Source: Microlunatus endophyticus (GTDB lineage Bacteria; Actinomycetota; Actinomycetes; Propionibacteriales; Propionibacteriaceae). From it: 64,000 bases of DNA. This document shows positions 17,729 through 25,720 of this stretch, piece after piece. Below the pieces are notes generated by a model. That model did no database searches, was not told where the DNA came from, and was given only the letters and a program-made list of their open reading frames with translations. Position 1 is the stretch's first letter, and each line of letters starts with the position of its first letter. The position numbers were made by a program, and so were the translations under genes. The stretch covers positions 248,001 to 312,000 of the forward strand of contig NZ_BMMZ01000005.1 in assembly GCF_014646195.1 (NCBI RefSeq), given 5' to 3'.

Positions 17729-20727
17729 TACTGCTTCCCTCCCACGCGCTGGGGCTTCAAGCCCTTCGCCTGCTCCCGCAACAAGAATTTCTGGATCTTA
17801 CCGGCAGCGTTGCGCGGCAGCACGTCGATCACCTCGAGGCGCTCCGGCCAGTAGTACTTGGCCACCTGATGATCATCGAGGTAGGCGATCATCTCGTCGA
17901 AGCTGATCTTGGACCCGGACTTGGCCACCACGAAAGCACAGGCCCGCTCGCCGAGCCGATCATCGGGCATCGCCACCACCGCGACATCGTCGACCGACGG
18001 ATGCTCGTAGAGCAGGTTCTCGATCTCGGCGACCGGCACCTTTTCGCCACCGCGGTTGATCACGTCCTTGACCCGGCCGGTGATCCGGATGTAGCCGGAC
18101 TCGTCGATGATCCCGAGGTCGCCGGTCTTGTACCAGCCGTCCTCGGTGAAGGCCTCCGCGGTCAGATCCGGCCGGTCCAGGTAGCCCTGGAACTTCGTCG
18201 GCGAGAGGATCTCGAAGTTGCCCTCGGTATCCGCCGCCAGGACCACACCGTTGTCGTCGGTGATCCGCAGCTTGATGCCCTCCAGCGGGCGACCGTCGGT
18301 ACCCCACACCTTGACCGGCTCGTCGGTCGGCACGCTGAGCGCGCCGAGGCAGGTCTCGGTGGTGCCGAAGGCTCCGCAGACCGCGGTGCCCAGCACTCGG
18401 GTGGCCCGCTCGGCGAGACCGCGCGGCACGGCAGCACCGGTGGCGACGAAGATCCGCAGCTTGCCCGGAGCCTCCTCGCCGTTCTCCACCGCCTTGACCA
18501 GGTCGGCCAGGAACGGCGTCGCAGCCTGGACGAAAGTTCCTTCACCCTCGCGCAGCGCCTGCAGCGCCCGCCGCGGGTCCCAGACGGCCTGGATGATCTC
18601 GGGCACGCCGAGCGTCATCGCGACCCACATCCCGTACAGGAAGCCGGTCTGGTGGGCCAGCGGGCTGGGGATGTAGACCGCGTCCGAGGCGTCGAGTCCG
18701 AGATGACGGATCTCCATGGAGGCCGCCCGGGACAGCGTGCCGCCGGTCATCAGGGAGCCCTTGGGTTCGCCGGTGGTACCGGATGTGAAGAGCAACTGAG
18801 CGGTCTGGTCCGGCGTCGGCTTCCGGTCGGCAAGTGCCTGGGTGTCAACGTCGCCGGTGAGCAGGTCGCTCCAGTCGTGCCAGGACACGTCGCCCGGGGA
18901 CCAGTCGGCGCCGATCTGCACATCGCCCGGCAACACCACCACATGCCGGAGGTCTTCGGGCACGTCACCGTAGTCGCCGTTGACGATGCCGGCGATCTCC
19001 TCGGCATGAGCGCGACCGCGGAAGGTGTCGGGCACGAACAGCACCCGGGCCTTGGCCCGCCGCAACATGAAGGCGATCTCACGCTGCCGGAAGATCGGCA
19101 TCAGCGGGCAGCACACCGCGCCGATCCGCATCGTCGCCAACGCGATGATCACGAATTCGGTCCAGTTCGGCAACTGCAGCGCGACCGGTTCGCCCGGCTG
19201 TACGCCGAGTCTGATCAGCTGTGAGGCGACCTGGTTGACCTGTTGGTCGAGCTCACCCCAGGTGATCTTGTTGGTGGCGCGCGGCCGGGCGTCGATCACG
19301 GCGACGTCGTCCGGACGTTCGGTCGCCCAGCGGGTCAACCAGTCCGACAGTGTCAGCTGTGCAGCAAGATCGGGATGCTCGGCTTCCTTGGGCAGTTTGC
19401 GATGTCCGCGGGTCGCGCGGCTGGGCGTGCCACCCTCCACGGTCATCGGAATGCCGAAACCGTTCATCGCCTCGAGGTAGGTGGGATAGGAGATCCGGTA
19501 CGCGTTCGGATAGGTCAGCGTAGACTCGCCGGTCGCCGTGGACGCGGCGATCGCCAGCGACATCAGCACCCGGTGATCGTTGAAGGACGACAACTTCGCA
19601 CCGTGCAGCTGATCAATGCCGCGGACCCGCAGGACGTCACCGTCAAGATCGAGATTGCCGCCCATCTGGTTCAGCTGCAGCATCGCCGAGACCCGGTCGG
19701 ATTCCTTCAACCGGACGTGGGCGATGTTGCTGAAGGTGGTCTCGCCGTCGGCGAAAGACCCCATCACGGACAAGATCGGCAGCATGTCCGGGATACCACG
19801 GCAGTCGATAGCGGCCGGCTTCAACCGGATGCCGTCGTGGCTGATCCGTACGCCCTCGTCGGTCAGCTCCATCGGCACGCCCATCTCGCGGGCGATGTCG
19901 AGGAAGTGCACCTCGGGGTGGTCGGCCGGGCCTCCGGAGAGCTGGTTCATCCCGCGCAGCAGGATGTCAGAGGGGTGCAGCGCCGCAGCGGCGATGCCGA
20001 AAGCCGCGGAGCCGATGTCCGGCGGCATCACCAGATCGCAGGTGGTCGCCTGCTGGTTGGGCTCGATCTCGAACCGGCGCCAGTCCGGGGAGAAGCTGAC
20101 CTTGAGGCCGAACTGCTTCATCATCTCGACGGTCAGCTCGATGTAGGGCTGCTCGTTGAGCTCACCCTGGACCTCGATCACGGTCTTGCCGGTGGCGAAG
20201 GGCGCCAGCAGGATCAGACCGGAGATCCATTGCGACAGCGTGCCGGCGATGGTGACGTGGCCGCCGGCGGGACGCTTGGCCTTGACGCTGATCGGCGGGC
20301 AGTCATTGGCCGACTCGAGCTCCACGCCCATCTGTTCGAGTGAGCGGAGCAGTGGGCCGACGGGCCGACGCTGGAAGTATTTCTGGCCGGTGACGACGAC
20401 GTCCTTCTCCGACAGCGCCGCCAGGCCGATCATGAAATAGAGCGTGGTGCCGGAGCTGCCGGCGGAGACGCTGTCCTTGGCCGGCCGGTAGGTCCCGCCG
20501 AGGCCGTGCACGATGAAGGTGTCGCCCTCGATCTCGATCTTGACGCCCAGGCCGCGGAGCAGGCCGACGGTGTACTGGACGTGGCGCGCGTCGGAGAGTC
20601 CGGTGATCCGGCTGACCCCCGGCGCCAGCGAAGCGAGAATGAGGGCACGGTGTGCGTGGTATTTGGAGTTCGGCACGAGTGCTTCACCGGTCAGCCGACC
20701 GCTGGTTCCCTTGACGAGCAGATGCAT
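17728..20727 (-). CDS. EPSP synthase-like/acyl-CoA ligase fusion, cyclohexanecarboxyl-CoA pathway
   Basis: 999 residues from ATG 20727 (GGGAG nine bases upstream). Residues 1 to about 430 are an EPSP-synthase (AroA) fold keeping NSKYHAHRAL, LSQWISG, CRGIPDM, RLKESDR and FNDHR. The usual NAGTAMR reads GSSGTTLY, so it is probably not a standard AroA. After a short linker comes an AMP-forming ligase (about 455-999) with TSGTTGEPKG, GAFGTTETC, YKTGDLG and terminal Lys in NAAGKIQK, most like cyclohexanecarboxylate/fatty-acid:CoA ligases. Shikimate-derived acids are the expected substrates. It is the first gene of the operon. Confidence 0.85.
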   Translation of the reverse strand: MHLLVKGTSGRLTGEALVPNSKYHAHRALILASLAPGVSRITGLSDARHVQYTVGLLRGLGVKIEIEGDTFIVHGLGGTYRPAKDSVSAGSSGTTLYFMIGLAALSEKDVVVTGQKYFQRRPVGPLLRSLEQMGVELESANDCPPISVKAKRPAGGHVTIAGTLSQWISGLILLAPFATGKTVIEVQGELNEQPYIELTVEMMKQFGLKVSFSPDWRRFEIEPNQQATTCDLVMPPDIGSAAFGIAAAALHPSDILLRGMNQLSGGPADHPEVHFLDIAREMGVPMELTDEGVRISHDGIRLKPAAIDCRGIPDMLPILSVMGSFADGETTFSNIAHVRLKESDRVSAMLQLNQMGGNLDLDGDVLRVRGIDQLHGAKLSSFNDHRVLMSLAIAASTATGESTLTYPNAYRISYPTYLEAMNGFGIPMTVEGGTPSRATRGHRKLPKEAEHPDLAAQLTLSDWLTRWATERPDDVAVIDARPRATNKITWGELDQQVNQVASQLIRLGVQPGEPVALQLPNWTEFVIIALATMRIGAVCCPLMPIFRQREIAFMLRRAKARVLFVPDTFRGRAHAEEIAGIVNGDYGDVPEDLRHVVVLPGDVQIGADWSPGDVSWHDWSDLLTGDVDTQALADRKPTPDQTAQLLFTSGTTGEPKGSLMTGGTLSRAASMEIRHLGLDASDAVYIPSPLAHQTGFLYGMWVAMTLGVPEIIQAVWDPRRALQALREGEGTFVQAATPFLADLVKAVENGEEAPGKLRIFVATGAAVPRGLAERATRVLGTAVCGAFGTTETCLGALSVPTDEPVKVWGTDGRPLEGIKLRITDDNGVVLAADTEGNFEILSPTKFQGYLDRPDLTAEAFTEDGWYKTGDLGIIDESGYIRITGRVKDVINRGGEKVPVAEIENLLYEHPSVDDVAVVAMPDDRLGERACAFVVAKSGSKISFDEMIAYLDDHQVAKYYWPERLEVIDVLPRNAAGKIQKFLLREQAKGLKPQRVGGKQ

Positions 20728-20900
20728 GGAGATCGACTCCCGTCCGTTCTGTGGTGCGCCGTTCTGGCCCGGACAAGCTTCTCCGCCCGGGGCCAGGCAG
20801 TTTAGCGACCGACCGTGCGCTAACTGCCAGTCGTGAACATACGCCTTTCTGTGCCGGAGTTGAACCCGGGGCCCCCGGAGTGTCGGCGCCGGGGCTGTCC

Positions 20901-20906
20901 TAGGTT
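20901..20906 (+). promoter_or_regulatory. Predicted -10 box, leaderless start of the GH36 gene
   Basis: TAGGTT, seven bases before GTG 20914, with no Shine-Dalgarno between. Confidence 0.5.
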
Positions 20907-20913
20907 TGTCGCC

Positions 20914-23016
20914 GTGGTCGCGATCAGCTGGGACAACGGCAGTTCGGTTCTGGATTTCCAGGGCGGTGACGACGGCCCGATCCGGCTGGTCGATATCCGC
21001 GACGCCGATGGCGCACAGGCCTCCCCGGTCACGGGCCGTCCGGGTCAGCCGCTGGTCGAGATCCTCACCCCGCGCTGGGGCAACCAGACCTGGGGGACCT
21101 CTGCCCGGCACTCGGGCACCCGGGTCGGCGAGCAGTTGCGCTACGTCTCGCACACGGTCGATGCCGACAGGCTGACGATCACCCAGGCCGATCCGGCTTC
21201 CGGACTGCAGGTGATGAGCACCCTCAGCAGTCTCCCCGGGGTTGCGGCCGTACGCTCCCAGACCTCGGTGTCGGCTCTCGACGGAGCCGCCCCGGTCACC
21301 CTGTGGGCGGTGACGAGCTTTGCTGCCGACGTCGTGATCAGCCCCGATCTCAACAACCTCGACGTGTGGTCGGCGAAGTCGTCATGGGCGGCCGAAAACC
21401 GCTGGGGCTCACAGCCGTTGCGGGCCCGGGGATTGGCGCGGATCGACGCATCCGCCCGGGGCGAGCTGATCCGCGATGCGGTGGCCATCTCGTCGATCGG
21501 CACCTGGAGCTCGGGCGCGGTCAACCCGGCCGGCGCCGTACGCGACCAGGCAACCGGCCGCACCCTGGCTTGGCAGATCGAGCACAACGGCGGCTGGCTG
21601 GCCGAGGTCGGCGAGCTGCGCAACGCCCACGGCCACGGCGGTTATCTGGCACTGCTCGGCCCGACGGATGCCCGGCACCATTGGTCCTTCGTCGTCGATG
21701 CCGAGCACAGCTTCACGACGGTCCCGGTGACGATCGCGGTCGCCGACTCCTTCGATGACGCCTTCGGCCGGCTGGCCGACCATCGCCGCGCCGCTCGTCG
21801 GGATCATCGGCAGAACAGCACGCTGCCGGTGATCTTCAACGACTACATGAACACGCTGATCGGCGACCCGAGTGAGGACAAACTGCTGCCGCTGATCGAC
21901 GCCGCAGCAGAGGTCGGCAGCGAATACTTCTGCATCGACGCCGGCTGGTACGACGACACGGCCGGCTGGTGGGCCAGCGTCGGCGACTGGGAGCCGTCCA
22001 CCGTACGCTTCCCCCGCGGCCTCACGTTCATCCTCGACCACATCCGGGATCGGGGCATGGTACCCGGCGTTTGGATGGAGCCCGAGGTCGTCGGGATCAC
22101 CAGCAACGCCGCGCGATCGCTGCCTGACTCGGCTTTCCTGCAACGCGGCGGCGTACGGATCACCGAGCGGGACCGCTACCTGCTCGACCTGCGGAGCCCG
22201 GCCGCAGTTGATCATCTCAATGCCGCCGTCGACCGCTTGATCAACGATCTTGGTGTCGGTTTCTTCAAATTCGACTACAACGTGACACCGGGCCCGGGGA
22301 CCGACCTGGACACCCCATCGGTCGGTCACGGGCTGCTGGAGCACAACCGCGCCTTGTTGGCCTGGCTGGACGCGCTGCTGGACCGGCACCCAGACCTGGT
22401 GATCGAGAACTGTGGTTCCGGCGCCATGCGGTCGGATTTCGCGATGCTGTCCCGGCTGGCGCTGCAATCCACCTCCGACCAGGAGGACCCGCGGCTCTAC
22501 CCCGCGATCGCGGTGGGCGCTCTGGTGCACATCCTGCCCGAGCAGGCCGGCAACTGGGCCTACGCCCAGCCGGAGATGACCGACGAGGAGATCGTCTTCA
22601 CGATGTGTACGGGTCTGGCCGGACGGCTCTACCAGTCCGGCCATCTGGACCGGATGACCCCGCAGCAGCGGCAGCTGGTGGCGGTGGGAATCGCCGTGCA
22701 CAAAGAGATCCGGGGCGATCTCGTACGATCGACGCCGCGCTTCCCGACCGGCCTGCCCAGCTGGGATGACCCGTGGACCACGGTCGCGCTGGATGCCGGC
22801 GAGGTTGCGTACGTGATCTGTTGGCGGCAGGCGGACGCGCCCGAGAGCGTACGACTTGATCTTGGTGGGTTGACCGGCGAAGCGACCGCGGTCGAGCAGC
22901 TCTATCCGGCACCGGGTGTCGGCAGCGACTGGCATGCGGAACTCTCAGGTTCCGGACTCGAACTGACGGCCGCTGCCGGGGTGTCCGCGCGGCTCTTCCG
23001 CCTCACGCTCCGCTGA
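20914..23016 (+). CDS. GH36-family alpha-galactosidase
   Basis: 700 residues. An N-terminal beta-sandwich is followed by a TIM barrel in which FKFDYN carries the predicted nucleophile (D454) and STSDQED the acid/base (D522). WMEPEVV and ENCGSGAMRSD are further GH36 landmarks. No signal peptide, so it is intracellular and would hydrolyse imported alpha-galactosides such as melibiose or raffinose. It is divergent from the cyclohexanecarboxyl-CoA operon with about 190 bases between starts. A strong stem-loop follows the gene. Confidence 0.92.
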   Translation: MVAISWDNGSSVLDFQGGDDGPIRLVDIRDADGAQASPVTGRPGQPLVEILTPRWGNQTWGTSARHSGTRVGEQLRYVSHTVDADRLTITQADPASGLQVMSTLSSLPGVAAVRSQTSVSALDGAAPVTLWAVTSFAADVVISPDLNNLDVWSAKSSWAAENRWGSQPLRARGLARIDASARGELIRDAVAISSIGTWSSGAVNPAGAVRDQATGRTLAWQIEHNGGWLAEVGELRNAHGHGGYLALLGPTDARHHWSFVVDAEHSFTTVPVTIAVADSFDDAFGRLADHRRAARRDHRQNSTLPVIFNDYMNTLIGDPSEDKLLPLIDAAAEVGSEYFCIDAGWYDDTAGWWASVGDWEPSTVRFPRGLTFILDHIRDRGMVPGVWMEPEVVGITSNAARSLPDSAFLQRGGVRITERDRYLLDLRSPAAVDHLNAAVDRLINDLGVGFFKFDYNVTPGPGTDLDTPSVGHGLLEHNRALLAWLDALLDRHPDLVIENCGSGAMRSDFAMLSRLALQSTSDQEDPRLYPAIAVGALVHILPEQAGNWAYAQPEMTDEEIVFTMCTGLAGRLYQSGHLDRMTPQQRQLVAVGIAVHKEIRGDLVRSTPRFPTGLPSWDDPWTTVALDAGEVAYVICWRQADAPESVRLDLGGLTGEATAVEQLYPAPGVGSDWHAELSGSGLELTAAAGVSARLFRLTLR

Positions 23017-23029
23017 TCCGCACCAGTAC

Positions 23030-23067
23030 CCGAGATCCGCACCACCTGCAGCTGGTGCAGATCTCGG
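23030..23067. terminator. Strong stem-loop between convergent GH36 and tRNA-Gly genes
   Basis: The left arm CCGAGATC-c-GCACCA (23030-23044) pairs with TGGTGC-a-GATCTCGG (23053-23067): 14 base pairs with one mismatch and an 8-base loop. There is no T-tract, as is common in actinobacteria. Its position 14 bases after the GH36 stop and about 35 bases from the tRNA 3' end suggests a bidirectional terminator. Confidence 0.7.
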
Positions 23068-23101
23068 TAGCCGATGCGGGTGTGGTCGGCTGACGCTCCG
23101 G

Positions 23102-23172
23102 AGCGGGTGACGGGAGTCGAACCCGCCTCTCGACCTTGGGAAGGTCACGTTCTACCGATGAACTACACCCGC
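23102..23172 (-). tRNA. tRNA-Gly (anticodon CCC)
   Basis: 71-base cloverleaf on the minus strand. The acceptor stem GCGGGTG/CACCCGC is perfectly paired. The D-arm is GTTC/GAAC, the anticodon stem TGACC/GGTCG with loop TTCCCAA (anticodon CCC, reading GGG), and the T-arm CGGG-TTCGACT-CCCG. No CCA is encoded, so it must be added enzymatically. Confidence 0.95.
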
Positions 23173-23239
23173 GCGCAGCACTCGACCGCGGCCTCGAAGT
23201 CTACACAGATTTTCCTGCAACCCCTGCCACGACCTCAGA

Positions 23240-23266
23240 AAAGTGATACAAATTAGCTATCACTTT
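23240..23266. promoter_or_regulatory. Perfect palindromic operator upstream of the SPFH gene
   Basis: AAAGTGATA (23240-23248) and TATCACTTT (23258-23266) form a perfect 9-bp inverted repeat with a 9-bp AT-rich spacer, 16 bases before the start codon at 23282. A possible -10 sequence lies in the spacer, so binding would block transcription. The regulator is unknown; a GntR-type factor or the adjacent ribbon-helix-helix protein are candidates. Confidence 0.65.
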
Positions 23267-23281
23267 CTGAAAGGAGTGGCC

Positions 23282-24190
23282 ATGAACGAGACCGCACAGC
23301 CGGTCGGCCACCAGGGCGCACGAGTCAGCGTGAGCCAACACCCCACCTTCGCCGTGAACGGCTGGCTCGGCGTGCTGGTGGGCGCCCTGTGCATCGCCGT
23401 CGGGTGGTATCTGATCAGCAATGGCGTCGGCGGGGGTTTGCTCTGGATCCCGGCCGTCATCCTGGTGCTGGTCTGCACGACGTTCGTCGTCGTCGCTCCG
23501 GGCCAGATGGCCGCGGTGCAGTTCTTCGGCAGCTACGTCGGCTCGGTCCAGAAGGCCGGCTTCGTCAGCGTGCTGCCGCTGACGAACCGACGCAAGATCA
23601 GCGTCCGGGTCCGCAACTTCGAGACCGGCCGGCTCAAGGTCAACGACGCAGGAGGCAATCCGATCGAGATCGCCGCGATCGTGGTCTGGCAGGTCACCGA
23701 CAGTGCGAAGGCGCTCTATGCGGTCGACAGCTACGACGACTTCGTCCGGGTGCAGTCCGAATCCGCACTTCGGCACGTGGCCAACAGCTATCCGTACGAG
23801 ACCTACACCGACGAGTCGGACGAGGTCGGCACCTCGTTGCGCGGATCGACCGACGATGTGGCGGCGCAACTGGCCCGTGAGGTCGCCGAGCGGGTCGCGG
23901 TGGCCGGCGTCGAGATCATCGAGGTGCGGATCTCCCACCTCGCCTACGCCCAGGAGATCGCCCAGGCGATGCTGCGCCGCCAGCAGGCCAGCGCGGTCGT
24001 CTCGGCCCGCGGCCGGATCGTCGAGGGCGCGGTCAGCATGGTCGAGCTCGCCCTGGCCCGGCTCACCGAGCACGAGGTCGTCGAACTCGACGAGGAACGG
24101 AAGGCCAGCATGGTCAGCAACCTGATGGTCGTACTCTGTGGCGACCAACCACCGTCGCCGGTAGTCAACGCCGGGACCCTCTACACCTGA
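23282..24190 (+). CDS. SPFH/Band 7 domain membrane protein
   Basis: 302 residues from ATG 23282 (AAAGGAG eight bases upstream). Two transmembrane helices lie at about 29-72. The SPFH/band-7 domain follows ([20 protein letters not shown], then [17 protein letters not shown] and [20 protein letters not shown]). The C-terminal part is an Ala/Gln/Arg-rich helix ([18 protein letters not shown]). SPFH proteins scaffold membrane microdomains. The downstream ribbon-helix-helix gene begins 12 bases later and completes an SPFH-RHH pair. Confidence 0.9.
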   Translation: MNETAQPVGHQGARVSVSQHPTFAVNGWLGVLVGALCIAVGWYLISNGVGGGLLWIPAVILVLVCTTFVVVAPGQMAAVQFFGSYVGSVQKAGFVSVLPLTNRRKISVRVRNFETGRLKVNDAGGNPIEIAAIVVWQVTDSAKALYAVDSYDDFVRVQSESALRHVANSYPYETYTDESDEVGTSLRGSTDDVAAQLAREVAERVAVAGVEIIEVRISHLAYAQEIAQAMLRRQQASAVVSARGRIVEGAVSMVELALARLTEHEVVELDEERKASMVSNLMVVLCGDQPPSPVVNAGTLYT

Positions 24191-24201
24191 GGCGGGGCCC
24201 G

Positions 24202-24438
24202 TTGAGCGATAACCCGCGCGAACGACGCCAGGACCGGCGCCAGGTCCTGCTTCGGCTCGACCCGGCAATCCACGATGCGCTGATGCGCTGGGCCGATTCG
24301 GAGTTCCGGAGTGTGAACGCCCAGATCGACATGCTGCTGCGGCGCGCGCTGACCGAGGCGGGCCGGATGCCGAAGAACGCCGGCCCGTCACCGCGGCGTG
24401 GCCGGCCGCGGTCGGCTCGCGACGAGGATCCGTCCTGA
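24202..24438 (+). CDS. Small ribbon-helix-helix (Arc/HicB-like) protein
   Basis: 78 residues. VLLRLDPAIHDALMRWADSE gives the beta strand and first helix, and SVNAQIDMLLRRAL the second helix, of a ribbon-helix-helix DNA-binding fold; a basic tail follows. It is annotated in many genomes as an Arc- or HicB-type antitoxin, but no toxin gene is adjacent. The likely start is TTG 24202 after GAGGCGGGG. It could autoregulate the SPFH operon through the palindrome at 23240-23266. That link is an inference. Confidence 0.72.
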   Translation: MSDNPRERRQDRRQVLLRLDPAIHDALMRWADSEFRSVNAQIDMLLRRALTEAGRMPKNAGPSPRRGRPRSARDEDPS

Positions 24439-24509
24439 CGACTCGGGGATCGACCTGATCTACACCCCAGCCCCGTCGGCAACTCCTCGCCTGGAGCGCC
24501 GGCTGGCAC

Positions 24510-24515
24510 TAGTTT
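24510..24515 (+). promoter_or_regulatory. Predicted -10 box of the DUF1707 operon
   Basis: TAGTTT, six bases before GTG 24522; the intervening GGGAGG could also act as a very close Shine-Dalgarno. Confidence 0.45.
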
Positions 24516-24521
24516 GGGAGG

Positions 24522-25175
24522 GTGACCACGTCCCAGCCCGAATCCCGGCCACCGGCACCCCGGTGGGGATCGCAGTCCGGAGCCCTGCGCGCGTCCGACG
24601 CCGATCGCGACCAGGTCGCGAATGTGTTGAGCACCGCATACGCGGAGGGCCGGCTGACCCGCGAGGAGCACGACGAGCGGCTGGGCCAGGTGATGGCGGC
24701 CAAGACCTTCGAGGAGCTCATCCCGCTCACCCAGGACCTCGTCTACACCGGTGCGGCGCCGGCGCCGGCACCCAGCACCAATCCGCAGAGTTCCGCCCTC
24801 CTCGACACCACCAGCCCCAACCCCGAGCCGGACCGGATGGTCGCCGTCTTCGGCGGCACCAGCCGCAAGGGCAAGTGGCGGGTCCGGCGCAAGATCGAGG
24901 CGTACGCGCTCTTCGGCGGCCAGGACCTGGACATGCGGGAGGCAACCTTCGAGAGCCCGGTGACCGAGATCTCCGGCTTCTGGTGCTTCGGCGGGATGGA
25001 GATCAAGGTGCCCGAAGGCATCGAGGTGCACGACCAGGTGATGGGCATCTTCGGCGGCACTGACATCTCCAAGGTCGGCGACCATGCACCGGGCGCACCG
25101 ATTCTGGTGATCAAGGGCGTGGCATTGTTCGGCGGGGTCAGCGTCAAGGGCAGCACCAAGCGCTTCAAACGATGA
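24522..25175 (+). CDS. DUF1707 and LiaF-like C-terminal domain protein
   Basis: 217 residues. An N-terminal DUF1707 (about 22-70: LRASDADRDQVANVLSTAYA, then GRLTREEHDERL) is followed by a Pro/Ser linker and a C-terminal LiaF/DUF2154-like beta-helix (VAVFGGTSRKGKW, FGGQDLDMREATFE, GIFGGTDIS). No transmembrane segment is visible. In Firmicutes LiaF modulates cell-envelope stress signalling; here there is no Lia two-component system next door. It overlaps the following PH-domain gene by 4 bases (ATGA), forming a three-gene envelope-type operon. Confidence 0.82.
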   Translation: MTTSQPESRPPAPRWGSQSGALRASDADRDQVANVLSTAYAEGRLTREEHDERLGQVMAAKTFEELIPLTQDLVYTGAAPAPAPSTNPQSSALLDTTSPNPEPDRMVAVFGGTSRKGKWRVRRKIEAYALFGGQDLDMREATFESPVTEISGFWCFGGMEIKVPEGIEVHDQVMGIFGGTDISKVGDHAPGAPILVIKGVALFGGVSVKGSTKRFKR

Positions 25176-25720
25176 ACCCGGACCCCACAATGCCTGCACC
25201 AGGGACCTCCCGGCCGACGGCAGCTGCGGTGGATTCCTTGTTCGCCTCACCCGGCGATCCCTGGCGACGCCTCTCCCCGAACTACCGCTCGATGCGCCGG
25301 CTCACCTCGGTGATCGGCATCGGAGTGATCTTCCTGGCCGGCGCGCTGCTGGTCGGGCTGCTCGCCGGAGTGTGGTGGCTGGCCGTGGTGATCGTGCTGG
25401 TCGGACTGGCGATCCTGATCGCCCGTTGGATCGTCGTCGGCCGCAACTGGCAGTCCTGGGGCTATCTGGAACGCCAGGAGGATCTCTACCTCACCCACGG
25501 CGTGCTGTTCCGAACCATGATCACCGTCCCGTACGGCCGGATGCAGCTGGTCGAGGTCCGCAGCACCCCGCTGCAGCGCTGGTACGGACTGGCGACTGTC
25601 CAGCTCGTCACCGCGAGTGCGTCCACCGACGCCGCGATCCCGGGCCTGCTGCCCGACGAGGCGGCCCGGTTGCGGGATCGGCTCAGCGAGCTGGGTGAGG
25701 CCAGGGCCTCCGGGCTATGA
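25172..25720 (+). CDS. Bacterial PH-domain (bPH2, YdbS-like) membrane protein
   Basis: 182 residues. Two transmembrane helices lie at about 47-85, followed by a bPH2 domain (about 90-170: YLERQEDLYLTHGVLFRT, VPYGRMQLVEVRSTPLQRW). YdbS/YdbT-type pairs are membrane proteins of unclear function. Both ends overlap neighbours (ATGA on each side), so it is translated as part of the DUF1707-PH-PH/kinase operon. Confidence 0.85.
   Translation: MNPDPTMPAPGTSRPTAAAVDSLFASPGDPWRRLSPNYRSMRRLTSVIGIGVIFLAGALLVGLLAGVWWLAVVIVLVGLAILIARWIVVGRNWQSWGYLERQEDLYLTHGVLFRTMITVPYGRMQLVEVRSTPLQRWYGLATVQLVTASASTDAAIPGLLPDEAARLRDRLSELGEARASGL

Noticed and set aside
17728-20727. Annotating the first domain as the housekeeping aroA gene
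   Set aside because: It is fused to an acyl-CoA ligase and embedded in an operon of CoA-ester redox enzymes, and the NAGTAMR-type loop is altered; a separate aroA is expected elsewhere.
24202-24438. Antitoxin of a toxin-antitoxin pair
   Set aside because: No small toxin-like gene is adjacent; the neighbours are an SPFH scaffold and a DUF1707 protein.
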